DNA of 64,000 nucleotides from Trematomus loennbergii. Lineage: Eukaryota > Chordata > Actinopteri > Perciformes > Nototheniidae. Each line of letters opens with the position of its first letter. The first letter of the stretch is position 1. Positions 47,843-61,562 of the stretch are shown here, piece after piece. The DNA is taken from contig JAAOOA010000033.1 of NCBI GenBank assembly GCA_012861695.1, positions 24,532,044 to 24,596,043 on the forward strand. The letters are read 5' to 3'. The notes under the pieces are model-generated. The model worked only from the letters and a program-made list of their open reading frames with translations. It had not been told where the DNA came from and ran no database searches. The position numbers and the translations under genes were made by a program.

Positions 47843-47843
<1 letters not shown>

Positions 47844-47910
47844 GGAGGGAGAGAGCGACTGAGATAGGGAGGGGGAACAGAGGAGGGGGAGAAAAAGAGA
47901 GAGGGAAAGC

Positions 47911-49575
47911 AGAGGATATGCATTTTTGTGCAGGACTCAAAGACCAGGGGATTTTTTTCTTGTGCGGCGTTTGGATTTAAAAATGTGTCGGTAATGTTTG
48001 AGACGCAGGTATCTAGGATGTGTTAACTGCGGGGGGTTTTGTGCAAAATGTTGTAATCTAGAGAATAATGCTGATGCTAGAGACATGAGGACAGAATGAG
48101 TGAATAGCTGCAGGAAGCTGTTTTTTTATTACGGCTTTGTCAATTAGCGGCGGAGTGATACCTCGCGTTGTGGTTCTGTTTAAATGTACAATGAAATGTG
48201 ATGGCTGATGAGTCTGTGCACAAACACGTGTTGTTTTGTCTGTTCCTGCCACTGCTGGTTCCTAATGTTGAAGTTATGTGGTGTTTTACTTCAGTAACAA
48301 TGCTTGTATTTTGACTGGCGCAATTGGTGTTTTTTTTAAGAAAAAAACGGATTAAGTATTTTCATTCTAAAACTATTTCTATCCGATTCTATCAATGTTC
48401 TTTGTTCATATATTACAATTATATTATATTATAAACAGTAGTGTGTGTTTGTTTGTTTGTGACCAAAACACACAGACTAGCACAGCATTCAAATTGCAGA
48501 TATATATTGCCTTTGGAAAATGTTGGAAATGTAGAGCTTTTATCAGTTTAGATAGAGCTTGCTGTGTGAACATATCCACTGTTATATTTGTAACTTGACA
48601 GGCGCCTGCCTATGTTTCTGTTTGTAGCTCATGAACAGCATTTAAAAAACAAAAAGCTTTTTAATGCAAAGCTAATGCTCTGCATTCATTTCAGAAAAAC
48701 AGTCATTTTCTTCTGTATTTTAAAAGGCTGAACAGTGAGTTTAGCTACTTTGCATTTCTTGGTGAACACATTATGTGATTCAAGTGTTGCTCATGCATCT
48801 TAGTGAGGTCTTATATGTAGTTCCAGCAAAACCAGAACTGAACACTGGCCTTCTTTGTGTCCACTCTCCACACTTTCTATTCCAGATTACTAGTTTATTC
48901 CACAATAACTCCAATGACTATTTCACTAGGAGACGTTGGACTGGCATGAAATGTGGTCAGTATGATTAAGCCAGTCTGTTAGCCTCCAATAGTGGGGCCC
49001 TGTTGAATTTGGGTTAAATGATGGTGAGGCACCACAGGCTGTTTACTTCAAATCAACTCAGATCATCTGAAAGATACTTTTACCTTTTAACACTGGCCCT
49101 TAAATAACACACATGTGCACATACACAGATTAGCAAACACATCTAAATAAAAAAATTAAAAGTCCCATGTTGCTAAATGTTCAGGAAATAAAACTCTAGT
49201 CTCTAGTGTTAACAGCTGCAGACTGCGTTGTCATCTGTCAATAATAAAAGTGTTACAACTGTATATTACAAAGTAAAGGCCCCTCACAGCAAAGCGTATA
49301 GTCGAGCATGGGGAGTACATTAGCTTGGTTAAATATGCCTCAACCGTTTGTTTACTAATCATCTGCCTCCCTGAGAAATCACAATGGCGATTTAGACCAC
49401 TTTAGCTGCCTCCTTCACACACATTCGGCAGGTGCAGCGTGCTAAGCATAAAATCCCATGAGGAGCTAACCTTGCTGCCGCTGTGAAAGCAAACGCTGTG
49501 AAAGACAGTGTTGTTGTAGCCGTGAATCGCCGTGTAAAGACCAGAAGAGAGTCTGTTACATTTCACATTATTCAA
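47911..49575. other. non-coding, no recognised features
   Basis: AT-rich unique sequence, presumably intron of the gene starting near 47.5 kb. No exon or repeat family seen. Confidence 0.5.
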
Positions 49576-49579
49576 TGAT

Positions 49580-49706
<127 letters not shown>

Positions 49707-49829
49707 GCTCAAACTAATCACCCTCAGTTTTGTTTGTTCTTTGTTGTGCTATACCCCACACGGCTCTACATATTGTCAGATAGAGATAATGCCAATTTAG
49801 TTTATCCCCAAACCCTGCTGAGATCTTAA

Positions 49830-50370
49830 TTGATGATTTGTGTCATTGGACAAGCAGCCCAGGGGCCTATTTGGTGCTGCAGAATACTCCGACGGTATTT
49901 GCATATTCCCATTTCCACTATATTGGTAAATTACATGATGAGGTGTGATGCTGTGCATTCCTGCAGCTTTTGGGGGATAATCACTAATAAAGTGATTCAG
50001 TCACACTTAATGAAGGAAGTAAACAGAGAGGGGAGAGCATATGTTACAAACCAATTTAAGCATTTATGTATGGCCATAAAGCAATCGAGGAAATTAAACC
50101 ATAAGAAAATGTCTTGTCATTTCCTTTGCTCTGCCTCTAATTCCCCCCTGCATGGTGCCAAAGAAATTAATAAATAATTTGTGAGAAGATCTAATATTAA
50201 AGCAATATTCCTTTTCTTACCAATCAGATTGTAAGATTCTAATTTGTTTTTGGGGCCCCACTTTCTTAAATCAGGGCAGGAAAAAGAGAGGGGATGTTCA
50301 GAATTATTCATGAGGCTTTAGTCAGCGCTATCCTCGGCGGAGTGCATCTAGGTCCTGTTCCGGGCCCGTG
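49830..50370. other. candidate conserved non-coding segment
   Basis: Unique, complex, AT-rich sequence with many homeodomain-type cores, for example 'attaataaataatttg', 'gccataaagcaatcgagg' and 'attattcatgaggctttag'. It has no repeats and no coding signal. Such segments are frequent in introns of developmental transcription factor genes. This is a guess from texture alone. Confidence 0.3.
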
Positions 50371-53300
50371 GGCAATGTGATGTCGACTAGTTTCCCCATG
50401 TTCAATAGAGCAGCAATTCTTAAGACAATTGTATTTTGTTGCATGTCTTGGCCGTGTCTGGGCTCTCACAGGTCATGCCCACTAAGCCTGCTTGATCCCC
50501 CTTGCTCTCAAGAGGAGACAGAGGCCTGTTTATGCCGTCAGACAGCAGCTTAAGGACAGCCCTGCATGCTTACCCTGCTCATTCCGCAGCCAGTGCTGCG
50601 TTGGCATGGCTCTAAGTAAGCCACTAGGGAGGGAGTGGGGTCGGGGAGAGATGGGTTGGCTTGATTTATGCTCCGAGAGGAGCAGCCGGCAAATTTAATG
50701 ATCCTCCATACTGTAAACATCACACAGCTTTGTTTCTGGAAGACATACTGTAGAAACGTCATGAAAATAAATGCAGTATATGAACGCAGTATGGTTAACA
50801 ACTGCACTTGGGAAGTTACCATATTGTGTTGAACAGGAGCATTATTGTTCACAGACCAGTAGAAGATTTAAAAAAATACCCCAATGTGATTCAACAAAAA
50901 CCTTTAAACACACAAACATCCAGAAATAAAGATCAATACCATCTGGTTTTCATGAGTACATTTAAGATGATTTGTCTTATTTAGCAAAATAAACGTTGAA
51001 ACCAATGTGAGTTCCTTTTCAGTTCTCAGTAAGTAAAGTGTGATATTGACATAGAGATAATAAGAGAAATCACATTGCTTGCTTTAATAGACAGCAAACA
51101 TTGTCTTTGTTCTTAGTTTGCCATCAACATGTATTCTTCTGAAAACTAGAACACTACATGTAGGATTCTTTAGTAAATGATTCCTAGATGGAGTGGGCAC
51201 ATTTGAATCAATTGAACCTGCAAACAGTCAAACACACTTTTAGAAAGGCTCTTCTCCAAAGAAGATGTGATGTTTTCTTGAACAGTGAACGCCACAGCAT
51301 GGAAGAAGTCATACAATGGCTTTAGTCATTAGGTAATGATTTTAGCATCAGTTCTCTGATTGCATTCCTTTTTTCAGACAGAGGAAATGAAAACCCAGCA
51401 GGGACACATTCCATAAAGTGAGTCAAAGTCATGGCATAGAGAAGAGGAATCCAATACAGCACCCAGCAGCAGGATGCTCACAGTGTTTACTTTACATTTC
51501 AAAGATAAGAAGTGGCTATTCCACTCTTCAGTATTCATACGTTGCTTTTGATGTCATTATTTGTGCAGTAAAAACAATAAAAACATATATTTTTAGACAT
51601 CAGTGGTAATTATTCAAAGATCAAGTGTAAAATCTAATTAGCAACAGCTTATTATATATTCTTCATTTAAAGACCTTTAACAAGACTGTGAACCTCATTG
51701 TGCCTTTGGTTCTTATCTCTGGTGGAATGCAGATAATCCTAATAAATGAGTAGAGCTTCACTCAGAGAAATATGAAGCCTGCCAGTAAATCCTGAATTTA
51801 TTATATTTGAGAGTGCTGGTAACAGCTGAGCTGGGTGAGGTTCAAAACATTTGATTTGAATTCAACAGCAGATCACAGCAGAGAAAATCCCAGCAAGCAC
51901 CGTGTGGCTGCATCTCCTCGCTTCCTTAGAAAGAGGAAAAAGACATGGTCCAAAATGGGGTCACTGCTGTTGAACCCCCCCCCCCCAGTTTAATACTTTA
52001 CACTTAGTTCTGAGTGAAATGCCATCATTGCTAAAAGCATCGTCTTGCAACATATTATATATTATATAGTGAATATTATAGCTCTCTAGACAAATGCAAA
52101 TGTTTGCAGCTTGGCATGTTAAGCAAATACTTTCAGTCGTTTTTATTTGATTTAATATTGCAGGTTTAGTTCCAGCTGTTTCTCGGCATTGCAGTGCTGC
52201 TGCCAGCAGGAAAGCTGTTCCTGTGAGTCAGAGGAACCTTTATTACCAAAGACAGACAGACAAGTACTCATGAACAGAAGCTGTTTGTGAGAAGTACCTT
52301 CTGTACTTTTCAATATCTGACCATCTCCTGAGTCTTGTGACTGACTTTCTGCTGTATGTGAGCTGCAGCTATAGGGACATGTTGGGTGCCTGAGACATGA
52401 GGCAACGTGTGGAGTTGAACACTTTGCCACTTTGAAATAGTGTAGATGCCTTTAGAAATAACCCTTCTTCGACTATTGGCATAGCAGGCTGCTGAAGTCC
52501 TCTTCTCTTTGTATTTAATTGCAACAACTCTAAAGTTGTGACCTCCAGAAGGCCCTTTACTGGAGGAGCTTCCATCTGTCCGAATCCTCTCCAAAGATGT
52601 GTTTGAGTGTATTGCTCTTTCTGCCACTCACATCTCATCTGAATGTTCAGCCTATCGCGCTCCAGGACACAATCGATCTGAAGGACAATATTTTCACCCT
52701 GTGAATAGCTGCTGCTTTATTGTGACGTGATTTTTGACTTGAACCAAAATGTCTCTCTTCAAATCCATTTGTGTACCTTGCTGTTAATCTCTGAGTGTTG
52801 TGTTGACCTGATGGAACTCATAATGTCAGGCTCTTGGGCAAAACAGCATGCTTATCAACAGACCTGAGTAAAAGCATTGCACAGTGGCAAGGACAGAATC
52901 ATTTTGACTAAAGCATCCGCTGCTTTACAAGCGCCATGATTCAATGACAGCACAGGCCTCAGTCAAAGAGCATTTCATTTACCATGGGGAGGCTACTTCA
53001 CAGTGTTTCCTAAGAAATAACTCACTCTTAAAATATTGACGGAGGATTACGGTCTTTTATTAAGTCTTTTGCCATCCTTAATTCCTCTGTGGTGTCAGAT
53101 GTATCTAAATGCATAGCAGTGTCCAAAGAATCTCAAATATATCCAACACTGTGATACAAAGTGTTACTGTGGAGTTTAACTGTTTGATACATTATTATTA
53201 TCAATATACATATATATATATATATATTATTAACTTGTAAATTGGGAAAATATATATTTCCTATGGCACATCAACCATGTCTCATAGAAATGTTCTTATA

Positions 53301-54443
53301 GTACTGCATATAACTAAAACATATAACAGAAACATAATGACGTTTTTCAATAAGCATATTGTGCAAGCTTTTTTGATGAACGTATCAGCCAAGTCTCACA
53401 TTGTTGTAAATGAATGTATTTGCAAAATGACAACATATTTAACGATGTTTCATGCAATGTCCTAGCAATTCAATATCCGCTCATGCATGACTAATGGTGT
53501 TTATGCTCAGGTAGGGCGGCAGTTATAAGGTTAGGTAAAGATCGTGCTCTCGGTTACATATTGAATAATTAGCTTGAAGCAAGAGACAGAACGTGCTTAC
53601 ATTAATAACATTTAAACATAACTAAAAACTTTGATAAAGCATAAACGAAGGGCTTCTGTTAACTAAAATGAACTGAGACCTACGCCCACAATCCAACATG
53701 ATCTCTTACATCTGCCTCATGGTGAAAGAATGCAGCACTTAGCTCCCCTGAGAACAGAAACAACGTTTTTGCTCAGAAGTTAGAAAAACAAATAAGTATT
53801 ATATAAATGCAGGGAATACAGGGCTGTACACAAATCATGCCAGTAAGTGTTCTACATGTTCCAGTGAGGCGCGTCTGTGAGGAGTCATTTGTGGCAAATC
53901 ATACAGTAGACTGGTTATTCTGAACATCAGCTGTTCGTAGGAAGCGGCAATTGTCTTCTTGGCCGAATTCAGCGTCCTCCTTTCTCCTCTTCTCTCTCCA
54001 TTACATCCAGAGCATTATGACTGTAAGGAGAGTGTAAGGAAACATGACATTAACCTCCAGTGTGAAGCTGCAGAGCTCACACAGCAACGGCTGCTTTAGT
54101 TTCTTTGTTCACATCCACACATTCATTATCTTTTATTCCTGTTCTCAAGTGACTGCATAGAGGCATTTCTTAAGATTACATGTTTCCAAATGTTTGGTGT
54201 GAATATGAAAACCTGGCAATTGGGTTCAAAGTGATTTGTTATTGTATGTAAGAGCGTCTTCGGGAAACCTCAGAGCTTTGTTGACTGGTGTCAGAGTATC
54301 ATGTTTGGCCTGGAGCTCAGATTTTGCAGTCATGAGTCAACAGAGACTGTGACACAGTTCCATGTCTGTTTCCTGAGTCAGACACATGGGCTTTTATTCA
54401 GACCATCCTGCTTCAGATAAGGTCTGTTTATACTGTGTATGTG
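50371..54443. other. non-coding, no recognised features
   Basis: Mostly unique AT-rich sequence. A C run is at 51,977-51,987 and a short TA repeat at 53,207-53,226. Open frames up to 105 residues show no domain or splice context. Confidence 0.5.
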
Positions 54444-55289
54444 CAGTGGTGTAAAGTAACTATGTAGATGTACTAACTAGGGCTGCTCGATTATGGCAAA
54501 AATCATAATCTCGATTATTTGGGTCAATAATTGATATCACAATTATTAAAAACGATTATCCATTTACTTTGAAAACATCCATTTATTTTATTTAAAAGTA
54601 TGTTTTTAACAGTTGATTACCCTGAACCTTCAGTATAATTCAACTGAAAAACCTAAATAAAAAATAATTAAAAAAAAATAATAATACAAAATAAATAAAT
54701 AAATAATCGTTTTATTTCGATTATGTTGTTTTCATAATCGTTGCAAGCCAAAATCGTAATTTCGATTAAAATACGATTAATTGAGCAGCCCTAGTACTAA
54801 CCCTACTTAAGTAAAACGTTTTAGCTACTTGTACTTTAATTGAGTATTTCAATGTTATGCTACTTTGTTCTTCTACTCCACTACAAGCCAGAGGTAAATG
54901 GTGTACTTTTACTCCACTACATGTATTTAATATCTTTAGTTACTTTACAGATGTGGATGAATGATGTGAAATATAATCAAGTGTTAAATCAGACTTTAGT
55001 TCCACCTGGAGTAAATTCACAAGCTACCCTGCAGTATACAAAGTCATTCAAACTAGCTGCACCTTTACCAGCTTTGATAACACTTTAATGATCAATCATT
55101 ATAAACAATCATATCTGAAATGGACCAATCTGCACAATGACTACTTTTACTGTCGCTACTTTAACTATATTTTGATGATAATACTTTTCTACTTTTACTT
55201 GAGTAACATTTTGAAGGCATTCTACTTGTTTACCTACACTCTGTTACTTCTACTTTTTCTTAAGTATAAGATCTGAGTACTTCTTACAC
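54444..55289. mobile_element. Tol2-like hAT MITE, copy D, carrying a nested hAT MITE
   Basis: Starts CAGTGGTGTAAAGTAACTAT; body shares long stretches with copy C ('gtaaattcacaagctaccct', 'caaactagctgcacctttac'). The right end is worn ('gagtacttcttacaca'), and no duplication remains. Interrupted at 54,478-54,793. Confidence 0.85.
54478..54793. mobile_element. hAT MITE, TAGGGCTGCTCGATTATG family, nested
   Basis: Ends TAGGGCTGCTCGATTATG and inverse of TAGGGCTGCTCAATTAATCG. Perfect 8-bp duplication gtactaac (54,470-54,477 and 54,794-54,801). 316 bp, AT-rich interior. Removing it rejoins the host MITE. Confidence 0.95.
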
Positions 55290-55878
55290 ATAATTTCATT
55301 TGTGAGTACTTATTTATGTGGGATTAAATAACCCTAATTTGTAGTAATTATGCTCTACATTTCTTCCTTGTGTCTGCTGTCACTGACTTCTCAGCACCAG
55401 CAGCACTTCTTCTCCTCACTGCTGGCAGGATGCATTCCCACATATTAAGCCCTGTTAACTCTGTTTCCACGCTGCCACGTTCCATCACCTCAGAGTTTGA
55501 TTTATAGCATAATTCAAACCACAACAGTCACAGAAAAATCAAATGACTCTAAAGCCTCTGTTTCCTGTGATTTGCGGTGAAAGAAAGCTGTGCTGTGTTA
55601 AGAGTGTTTGTGCAGCGCCGAGGCTAACCGCACGCAGCCTCTGATTTTAGAAGTGGTAATATTTAGTGACTCCACAACACACGTCTGATTTCTGAACACC
55701 ACGTTCCTGTTCCTGTCCTCTCTGATTTGCTGTTGCTGACGAGAACCAAGGCTTCCAGTTATGTTGCCTTTCAAGTCATAATGCAACATGTCAGATTTTT
55801 GAAGTGTGTGAGAGTCTCAGCGTGTTCAATATCACAACATTGCTGTAAATAAATCTATGTAAAGGTACCTCAGCTGCA
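55290..55878. other. non-coding, no recognised features
   Basis: Unique sequence; nothing recognised. Confidence 0.5.
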
Positions 55879-56083
55879 CACTGAAAAACTGAAGCGTTGA
55901 CTTTAATTAAATGTATCATGTGAGCAGATTTCACATAACTTGAATAGGTTCGTATTATATTGATGTTAAATAAAAACATTAGGTTCAACTTAATATTATT
56001 TCTTTCAACTAACCTTATACAGTTATGTGAAATGTGTAGACATAATACATTTAATTAAAGTCAACGTTTCAGTTTTTTCAGTG
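55879..56083. mobile_element. MITE, CACTGAAAAACTGAAGCG family, copy 2
   Basis: Ends CACTGAAAAACTGAAGCGTT and 'caacgtttcagttttttcag'. Shares the centre with the copies at 29,928 and 63,220. Confidence 0.8.
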
Positions 56084-58030
56084 TGTTTTAAAAAAAATGT
56101 CAGTGAAAAGCATACATCCTTAAATTCCAACAACAAGAAGGCATATCTGTTTTACTGTATTCTTAATCAAGAGAATAATCCTTAAACATTATCGGGGGTG
56201 CAGACATGATTCCACATGTTAATTGCAGCGCTGTGATGAAACCCTTTTTCAAACCGAGACTTCTTTCCACTACAAAGAATAATTACTTTTCCCAACTCCA
56301 GCGCCATAATTGGTTACTACTCTTTTATCTTATCTATGTGCGCATAATTATCACAGTCATCATATTAGATTATTTCATGCATAATAAATGAACTCAAACT
56401 GTGTGTGGGGTAATTAGCATGTTAGGATGTGTGCCACGATAAGAGGCTTGCTCTCGGAAAGATGTTTAAGACATTCCTGAAAAGAGAGAAATGCAATGGT
56501 TCACCATCAATATAGTGTCTTAAGAGATCTAGTAGTTTATTTGCAAGTAATTCACCTTGTAATGTATTTGACTCTAGTCGAGCCCAGACAGTTGGTCAAA
56601 TAGACATAACAAGACATAGGAGCATAATGGAGACTATTGTAAAAGACAAAACAATATGCTATTTGACTTCTGCAGCTGTCTGCTGCATAGATCTCCTTAT
56701 ATCCAAATGACAGATGTGCATCAGTTCATTCCAGATTTCAGTCAGATATATATGCCCGATAATTCCATTTATTTTATTGCATTGTACAAATAAAGTTCAG
56801 TCAAAGGTTCATGTGAAATACTTTAACCGTGGTGAAGGCAGACGGCTCCTAATATGGCTGTTATTGAGCGACAACAGCTCTTCAGATGAGATGAGGTAAG
56901 CCTGCTCTCTTCCCGCTTAATGCCGCCCTGCTTGGAAACATTTCAGCAGTAATTGAATGAGAGGAGCACTGAAGACTAAGTCCAGTTGTGATGCCTTGCC
57001 TGAAGTTAGCTTACAAACACTTAGGATTTTTGAAATGCAAAAACTTCAAATTCTAACACCCAATTAAATGACATTTTCACAGTGTATTATGGTGAAAATG
57101 ATGTTAATAGAGGGAAATGTGAACTAGCTTTGATGTAAAGTGTATGTCCACTGCGTGTTATTTTAAAAGGCCTTAATAAGATAGAGAAAAACATATTTGA
57201 CGTTTCAGTTGCAGCTTCTTCTCACTTTCACTTCCCTGGGCCAAAAGCCTGACAAAAACTAGCTAAATAAAAAACATTCCGCATTCAGGTCATTAGTTTT
57301 TTATTTCCTTTAGTGAGTTTTTCAGAAAGTGATGACAGCAATTATTTAAAACCAGATTGGTTGTCAGTGTTTGTGCTTTTCTCAACACACTGCCCTGACA
57401 CACACCACTGTAATTACTACACACTGAGCTCATAGTCTGACTATATGGTATACAATTTAAACAAATATTTTATTGACATATTTGTGTTTTGCAAACACAG
57501 CAACCAACTTTAAGGGCACACGATTTCCTCTGATAATAACTGTCGAAACATTGATTTATAAATATTTCACAGTTAAACATTTATTTTTATTTTTATTTTT
57601 GTTTATATTAAATGTATTATTATTTAGTGTAATCATTTTAGTTAATTAAAGTGTTTTTTGTTTTTTTTCAAGTCAGCTTTGGGCACGGCTGATGTGGAGG
57701 TGGGATAGGCACACCAGGAAATACATATTGTTTTCACCAAGGAAAGCCACAGGAAAGGCAAATTAAAACCATAGTTTGAGCTTTTGGATCATTGGAACCC
57801 ATAGAGATAAACTGCACAAAGGACGCTCTAGCCTGGACATGTTTTCCTTCCCTGCGTAAGATTCATTATCTGGTGCCTCAGTTCATTTTGCTGCTATCAT
57901 TTCTAAATCAAATCTAAATCAGAATTTGAAATGATCAAAACCCCATTGAGATTCCTCCAAATAAAACAGTTAGCAGCCAAAGAGGAGACATTTTGAGGAC
58001 TTTAATTATCACAGACCAAAAAATCCTAAA
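56084..58030. other. non-coding, one candidate conserved segment
   Basis: The 56,200-56,480 part is unique and rich in homeodomain-like motifs ('ggggtaattagcatg', 'catgcataataaatg', 'ccataattggttac'). The remainder is AT-rich with nothing recognised. Confidence 0.3.
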
Positions 58031-58131
58031 TTAAAAAGTAAAAGATGACACACCTTCCACGACATGTGACGCTTCACCAAGGTTCATCTCCAAAAGTGAG
58101 TTAAATAAGGCGGGACAGTGTTGACCGGGGG

Positions 58132-58191
58132 GGGGGGGGGAGTTGGAAAGCTTCCTGGACTCGTCCAGGAAGCTTTCCAACTCCCCCCCCC
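58132..58191. repeat. perfect hairpin, 29-bp arms, 2-base loop
   Basis: Left arm 58,132-58,160 (nine G, then agttggaaagcttcctggac) and right arm 58,163-58,191 are exact reverse complements around 'tc'. A weaker match continues outwards (ttgaccg on both sides). Confidence 0.95.
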
Positions 58192-58869
58192 ACACGGTCA
58201 AGGTCTCCCTGCTCCGTTGGTATGTCCTCCTGCTGGCACCGCGGTGGCATTGTTCCAGTGTCAGTGTGGTGTAAATGGGAGTTTGAAACGTGATAGTGCT
58301 GATCACGGGTAACATTTCTTTGTTTAGCTTTAGAGGGAACGTTTTTTAGGGAGGAGGCAGGTCGGTCAACCTTTAGTTTCTGTTAAAATAATCTGTGTGT
58401 CCTGAGTAGATGCTCAGATGCTCCACACTGACACTTAAAGGCTCTGAGAAAAATGGCCGTAATGAAAGTGGAAAGCTCAACTGAGGCCTGGATGGACCAT
58501 TCTACACAACATATACATGAGATGTGTGTGGAGATGACCTCATCTCATGCCTCATTCTGTATATCCTCCTGAGACCCACCCATTCATTTTTGTCCTCTGT
58601 GGAGGACATTGGGTTTTGGTCCATAACTATGAGGTTATACATGCCACAGCATTAAGTCCAATTGTACTCCACAGAGGACATCCTGGGCTTTTCAGACATG
58701 TGACATATGTGGGGTGTGGCTTTGAAAAAGATAATTTCATTGCATTTCAAAATGGCGTCCATCAACACAAGCACTATTTATAGAAAGAGAAATGGTAAGT
58801 TTGTAATTTTGTAATTACCAGTGTTGTGAGTTCAATATTTTTAATTAATTATAGTAAGGGAACATCTTA

Positions 58870-59605
58870 CCTTCACTAGCACTTTTAAATTCGACAAGCA
58901 GGTCAGCACCGTAGTCAAATCCTGCTTTTTTAAAATAAGACTATTGGCCAAAACCAAGTCGTATTTATCTTTTAATGACTTAGAAAGGGTTATTAACGCC
59001 TTTGTTACCTCAAGACTGGACTATTGCAACGCTCTGTATGTGGGTATGAACCAGGCCTCAATTAAACGCCTGCAGCTAGTCCAAACGCTGCTGCACGTTT
59101 GCTGACTGGCCACAAAAAGCGTGACCACATCACCCCAATTCTGGCCTTAAAATCCTTTTATTTGTTTTCAAAGCCCTAAATGGGCTGGCTCCGGCCTATA
59201 TAGCTGAACTCCTCCAGCGCTACACCCCAGCCAGAGCTTTAAGGTCTGCTGACCAGCTGCTGCTGGTAGTGCCCAAGACCAGGCTTAAAACCCGAGGGCA
59301 CCGAGCCTTCGCAGCAGCTGGCCCTAGGCTCTGGAACACTCTGCCCCTCCATGTGAGGTCGGCCCAGACCCTAGGGGTTTTTAAATCTACACTAAAACAC
59401 ACTTCTTCTCTCTGGCCTTCTAGTCAGAGCGGAGCACGACTCCTGACTCTTCCCTGTGTTTTTTTTATATATATCTGTTGTAATTTATTGTCTTTTATTG
59501 TGATTGTAGTAATGTGTTTTTATTACATGTACAGCACTTTGGCTCGACCAAAAATCACTTTTAAATGTGCTTTATAAATAAAACTTGATTTGATTTGATT
59601 TGATT
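58870..59605 (+). mobile_element. 5'-truncated LINE fragment: RT C-terminus and 3' end
   Basis: Decayed RT C-terminal region (NAFVTSRLDYCNALYVGMNQ, then KRLQLVQ; frameshifts; ... RLKTRGHRAFAAAGPRLWNT and LPLHVRSAQTLGVFKSTLK) followed by the 3' end 'gtacagcactttggctcgac', 'tttataaataaaacttg' and ATTTG repeats. Related to the LINE at 14,700 but distinct upstream. The open frame 59,269-59,577 is its last piece. Confidence 0.85.
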
Positions 59606-59988
59606 TGATTTAGGAGTTAGTGTAGTGAGTCTTCAGAGCAGTGTAATACTTATTTGACCTAAAACTAAATGTTTTATGAATGTCCTCTGAGGAGACATGG
59701 GGATTTGCTAACTTTTTATTCCCCCCATTTTACACAACACAAATGGAGTCCACTATGGGCCAAAACTAACACGTAGGTTTCTGTAGGGTTCATGGCAGAC
59801 GGATGCAGTGGGAACACATACATCAAGTGTCTCAAGTGTCAGATGTATCTCTGCATTTAAAAAAAGGATGGAGTACTACAAATGAGGGCTCAGTATGTGT
59901 TGCATTGAGTTGTTGTGCTCTAATGTTGTCTAAATGTACTTGTATGTTATAGTTGTTTGTATACTATGCTTCGCATAACTAACACCTG

Positions 59989-61068
59989 AGGCCTGTACTA
60001 CGAAGCCGGATTTTCTTAGCCGGCTGACTTCAGGGAAAACTCGGGCTTTCTGGTCCTACGACGCTGGTTCTCTTTTTAGCGGGCTAGATCTCCATGGTAA
60101 CTTATGCTGAGCGGCTAACCTCCTCGGGAGGAGGTTAGGTTGCAGGCTAAGAGATCAACTCAGTGAAAGCACCGCCTGCTGACCAATCAGAGCTCCGTGT
60201 GCGGAGTTTAAAGCGATCAAGTCATATTACAGGATAGAGGAAATACAGAAAAACTGCCGTTGCAGGAAAGACGGCCGGCAAAAATCAACTGACTGTGTGA
60301 ACGTGAAAAAATAGAATATCCCCTCCCATCTTCAGAGCAATCTGACTATTATAACATTAGAGTTAAGAAAGCTTACTTAAATATCTGCCACAACATAAGT
60401 AACCGGATCAGAGTAACATTAAGTACAGTCCGCGGCACTGTGAGTGCAGACGTCGATGTGTCATTATCATTCATCATATCACATCATAATGTATCATATA
60501 TTTCCTTATTGAGTCAGATTCTTGAGCCTCATCTGGCCGTGCAACACTCACAGTGTCACATACTGTATGCAGAAGTATTATTTTAAGCAACACATTAAGT
60601 TGACGAAACACTCGAGTCAAATGTAATTAAAGTCAGATGTGCCTTAGACGGGGCAGTGATTCATAAACCTGTTAATGTACGCATTCAAACACTTTTTCTT
60701 TTACCAGCTGTATTCACCTTGCAGGTGCAGCTATGTGGCTTTTATCCTGGATAAAGTGTTTAAGTCATGGATGTTTAAAGTTTAACTTCTTCATATTTGA
60801 CTAATATTAAAGTTCACTTTTCATTCAGGAAGTATGACGCTGCGCTGTCAGTACGCTTCTCCGTGTTTGAGATTGGTCGAATGCTCCAAATACCACCCCT
60901 TTCATGTGAACGCGCACCTAACTAGATAGGACACGGCTGGCTTGAGCGATCCACTTGATAACCAGCGTCGTAGTACAGCTTAGCGAGAGCGCGTATGTTT
61001 TGGATTGGGCCAACCGGCTAACTCAAACATATCCAGGATAGGTTGAACCAGCTTCGTAGTACAGGCCT
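59989..61068. mobile_element. TIR element AGGCCTGTACTACGAAGC, 3-bp duplication
   Basis: Ends AGGCCTGTACTACGAAGC and its exact inverse (gcttcgtagtacaggcct), flanked by 'ctg' on both sides (59,986-59,988; 61,069-61,071). The host sequence would read cacctgatgtcctc when it is removed. 1,080 bp, no transposase. The 3-bp duplication suggests PIF/Harbinger, by inference. Confidence 0.8.
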
Positions 61069-61562
61069 CTGATGTCCTCTACAAAGGACACACAATAAAA
61101 AAAAATAAAAATATAATTGTTTAGTTTTGTTAGTCATTATGTTAATACCACCCTAAAGACTTGTGTGATCTAAAAAAAAAGGACATACACGTCTCAGCGT
61201 GCACAGTGCAGGCTTTGCAGTGACTCATCCAGCGGACTGATGTTCATGTTTGAAAGGAGAGGGTTCTCTGAAGGCAGGTGACTGACTATGTGAGTTGTCC
61301 TTTAGCAATATGAAATGTAGCGTACTTACTTTTGAATTAGGCCTTCATAAGCCCGATGGTTCTAACACAGGGGGTCAAACATGCAGGAGGACTTTGCAAA
61401 GTGTAAAAATGACAGAGAAGACATTATCTGCAATCTTCACAAATGTATACATTTACAAGGCAGGGTGGATAGCGAAACATTCTTCCTTAATACTTCCCAC
61501 TTTAGTCTGTATGGTGGTGTGTCAGGATTACTACACAGATGTGGAAATGATTGTAAAAGGAG

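Noticed and set aside
47524..47980. Arg-Glu-rich proteins of about 100 residues
   Set aside because: Translations of a GA microsatellite; only the first 81 bases before the splice donor deserve attention.
58547..58783. 78-residue frame with several His and Cys
   Set aside because: No finger spacing or known domain; the area is repeat-rich and the frame has no splice partners.
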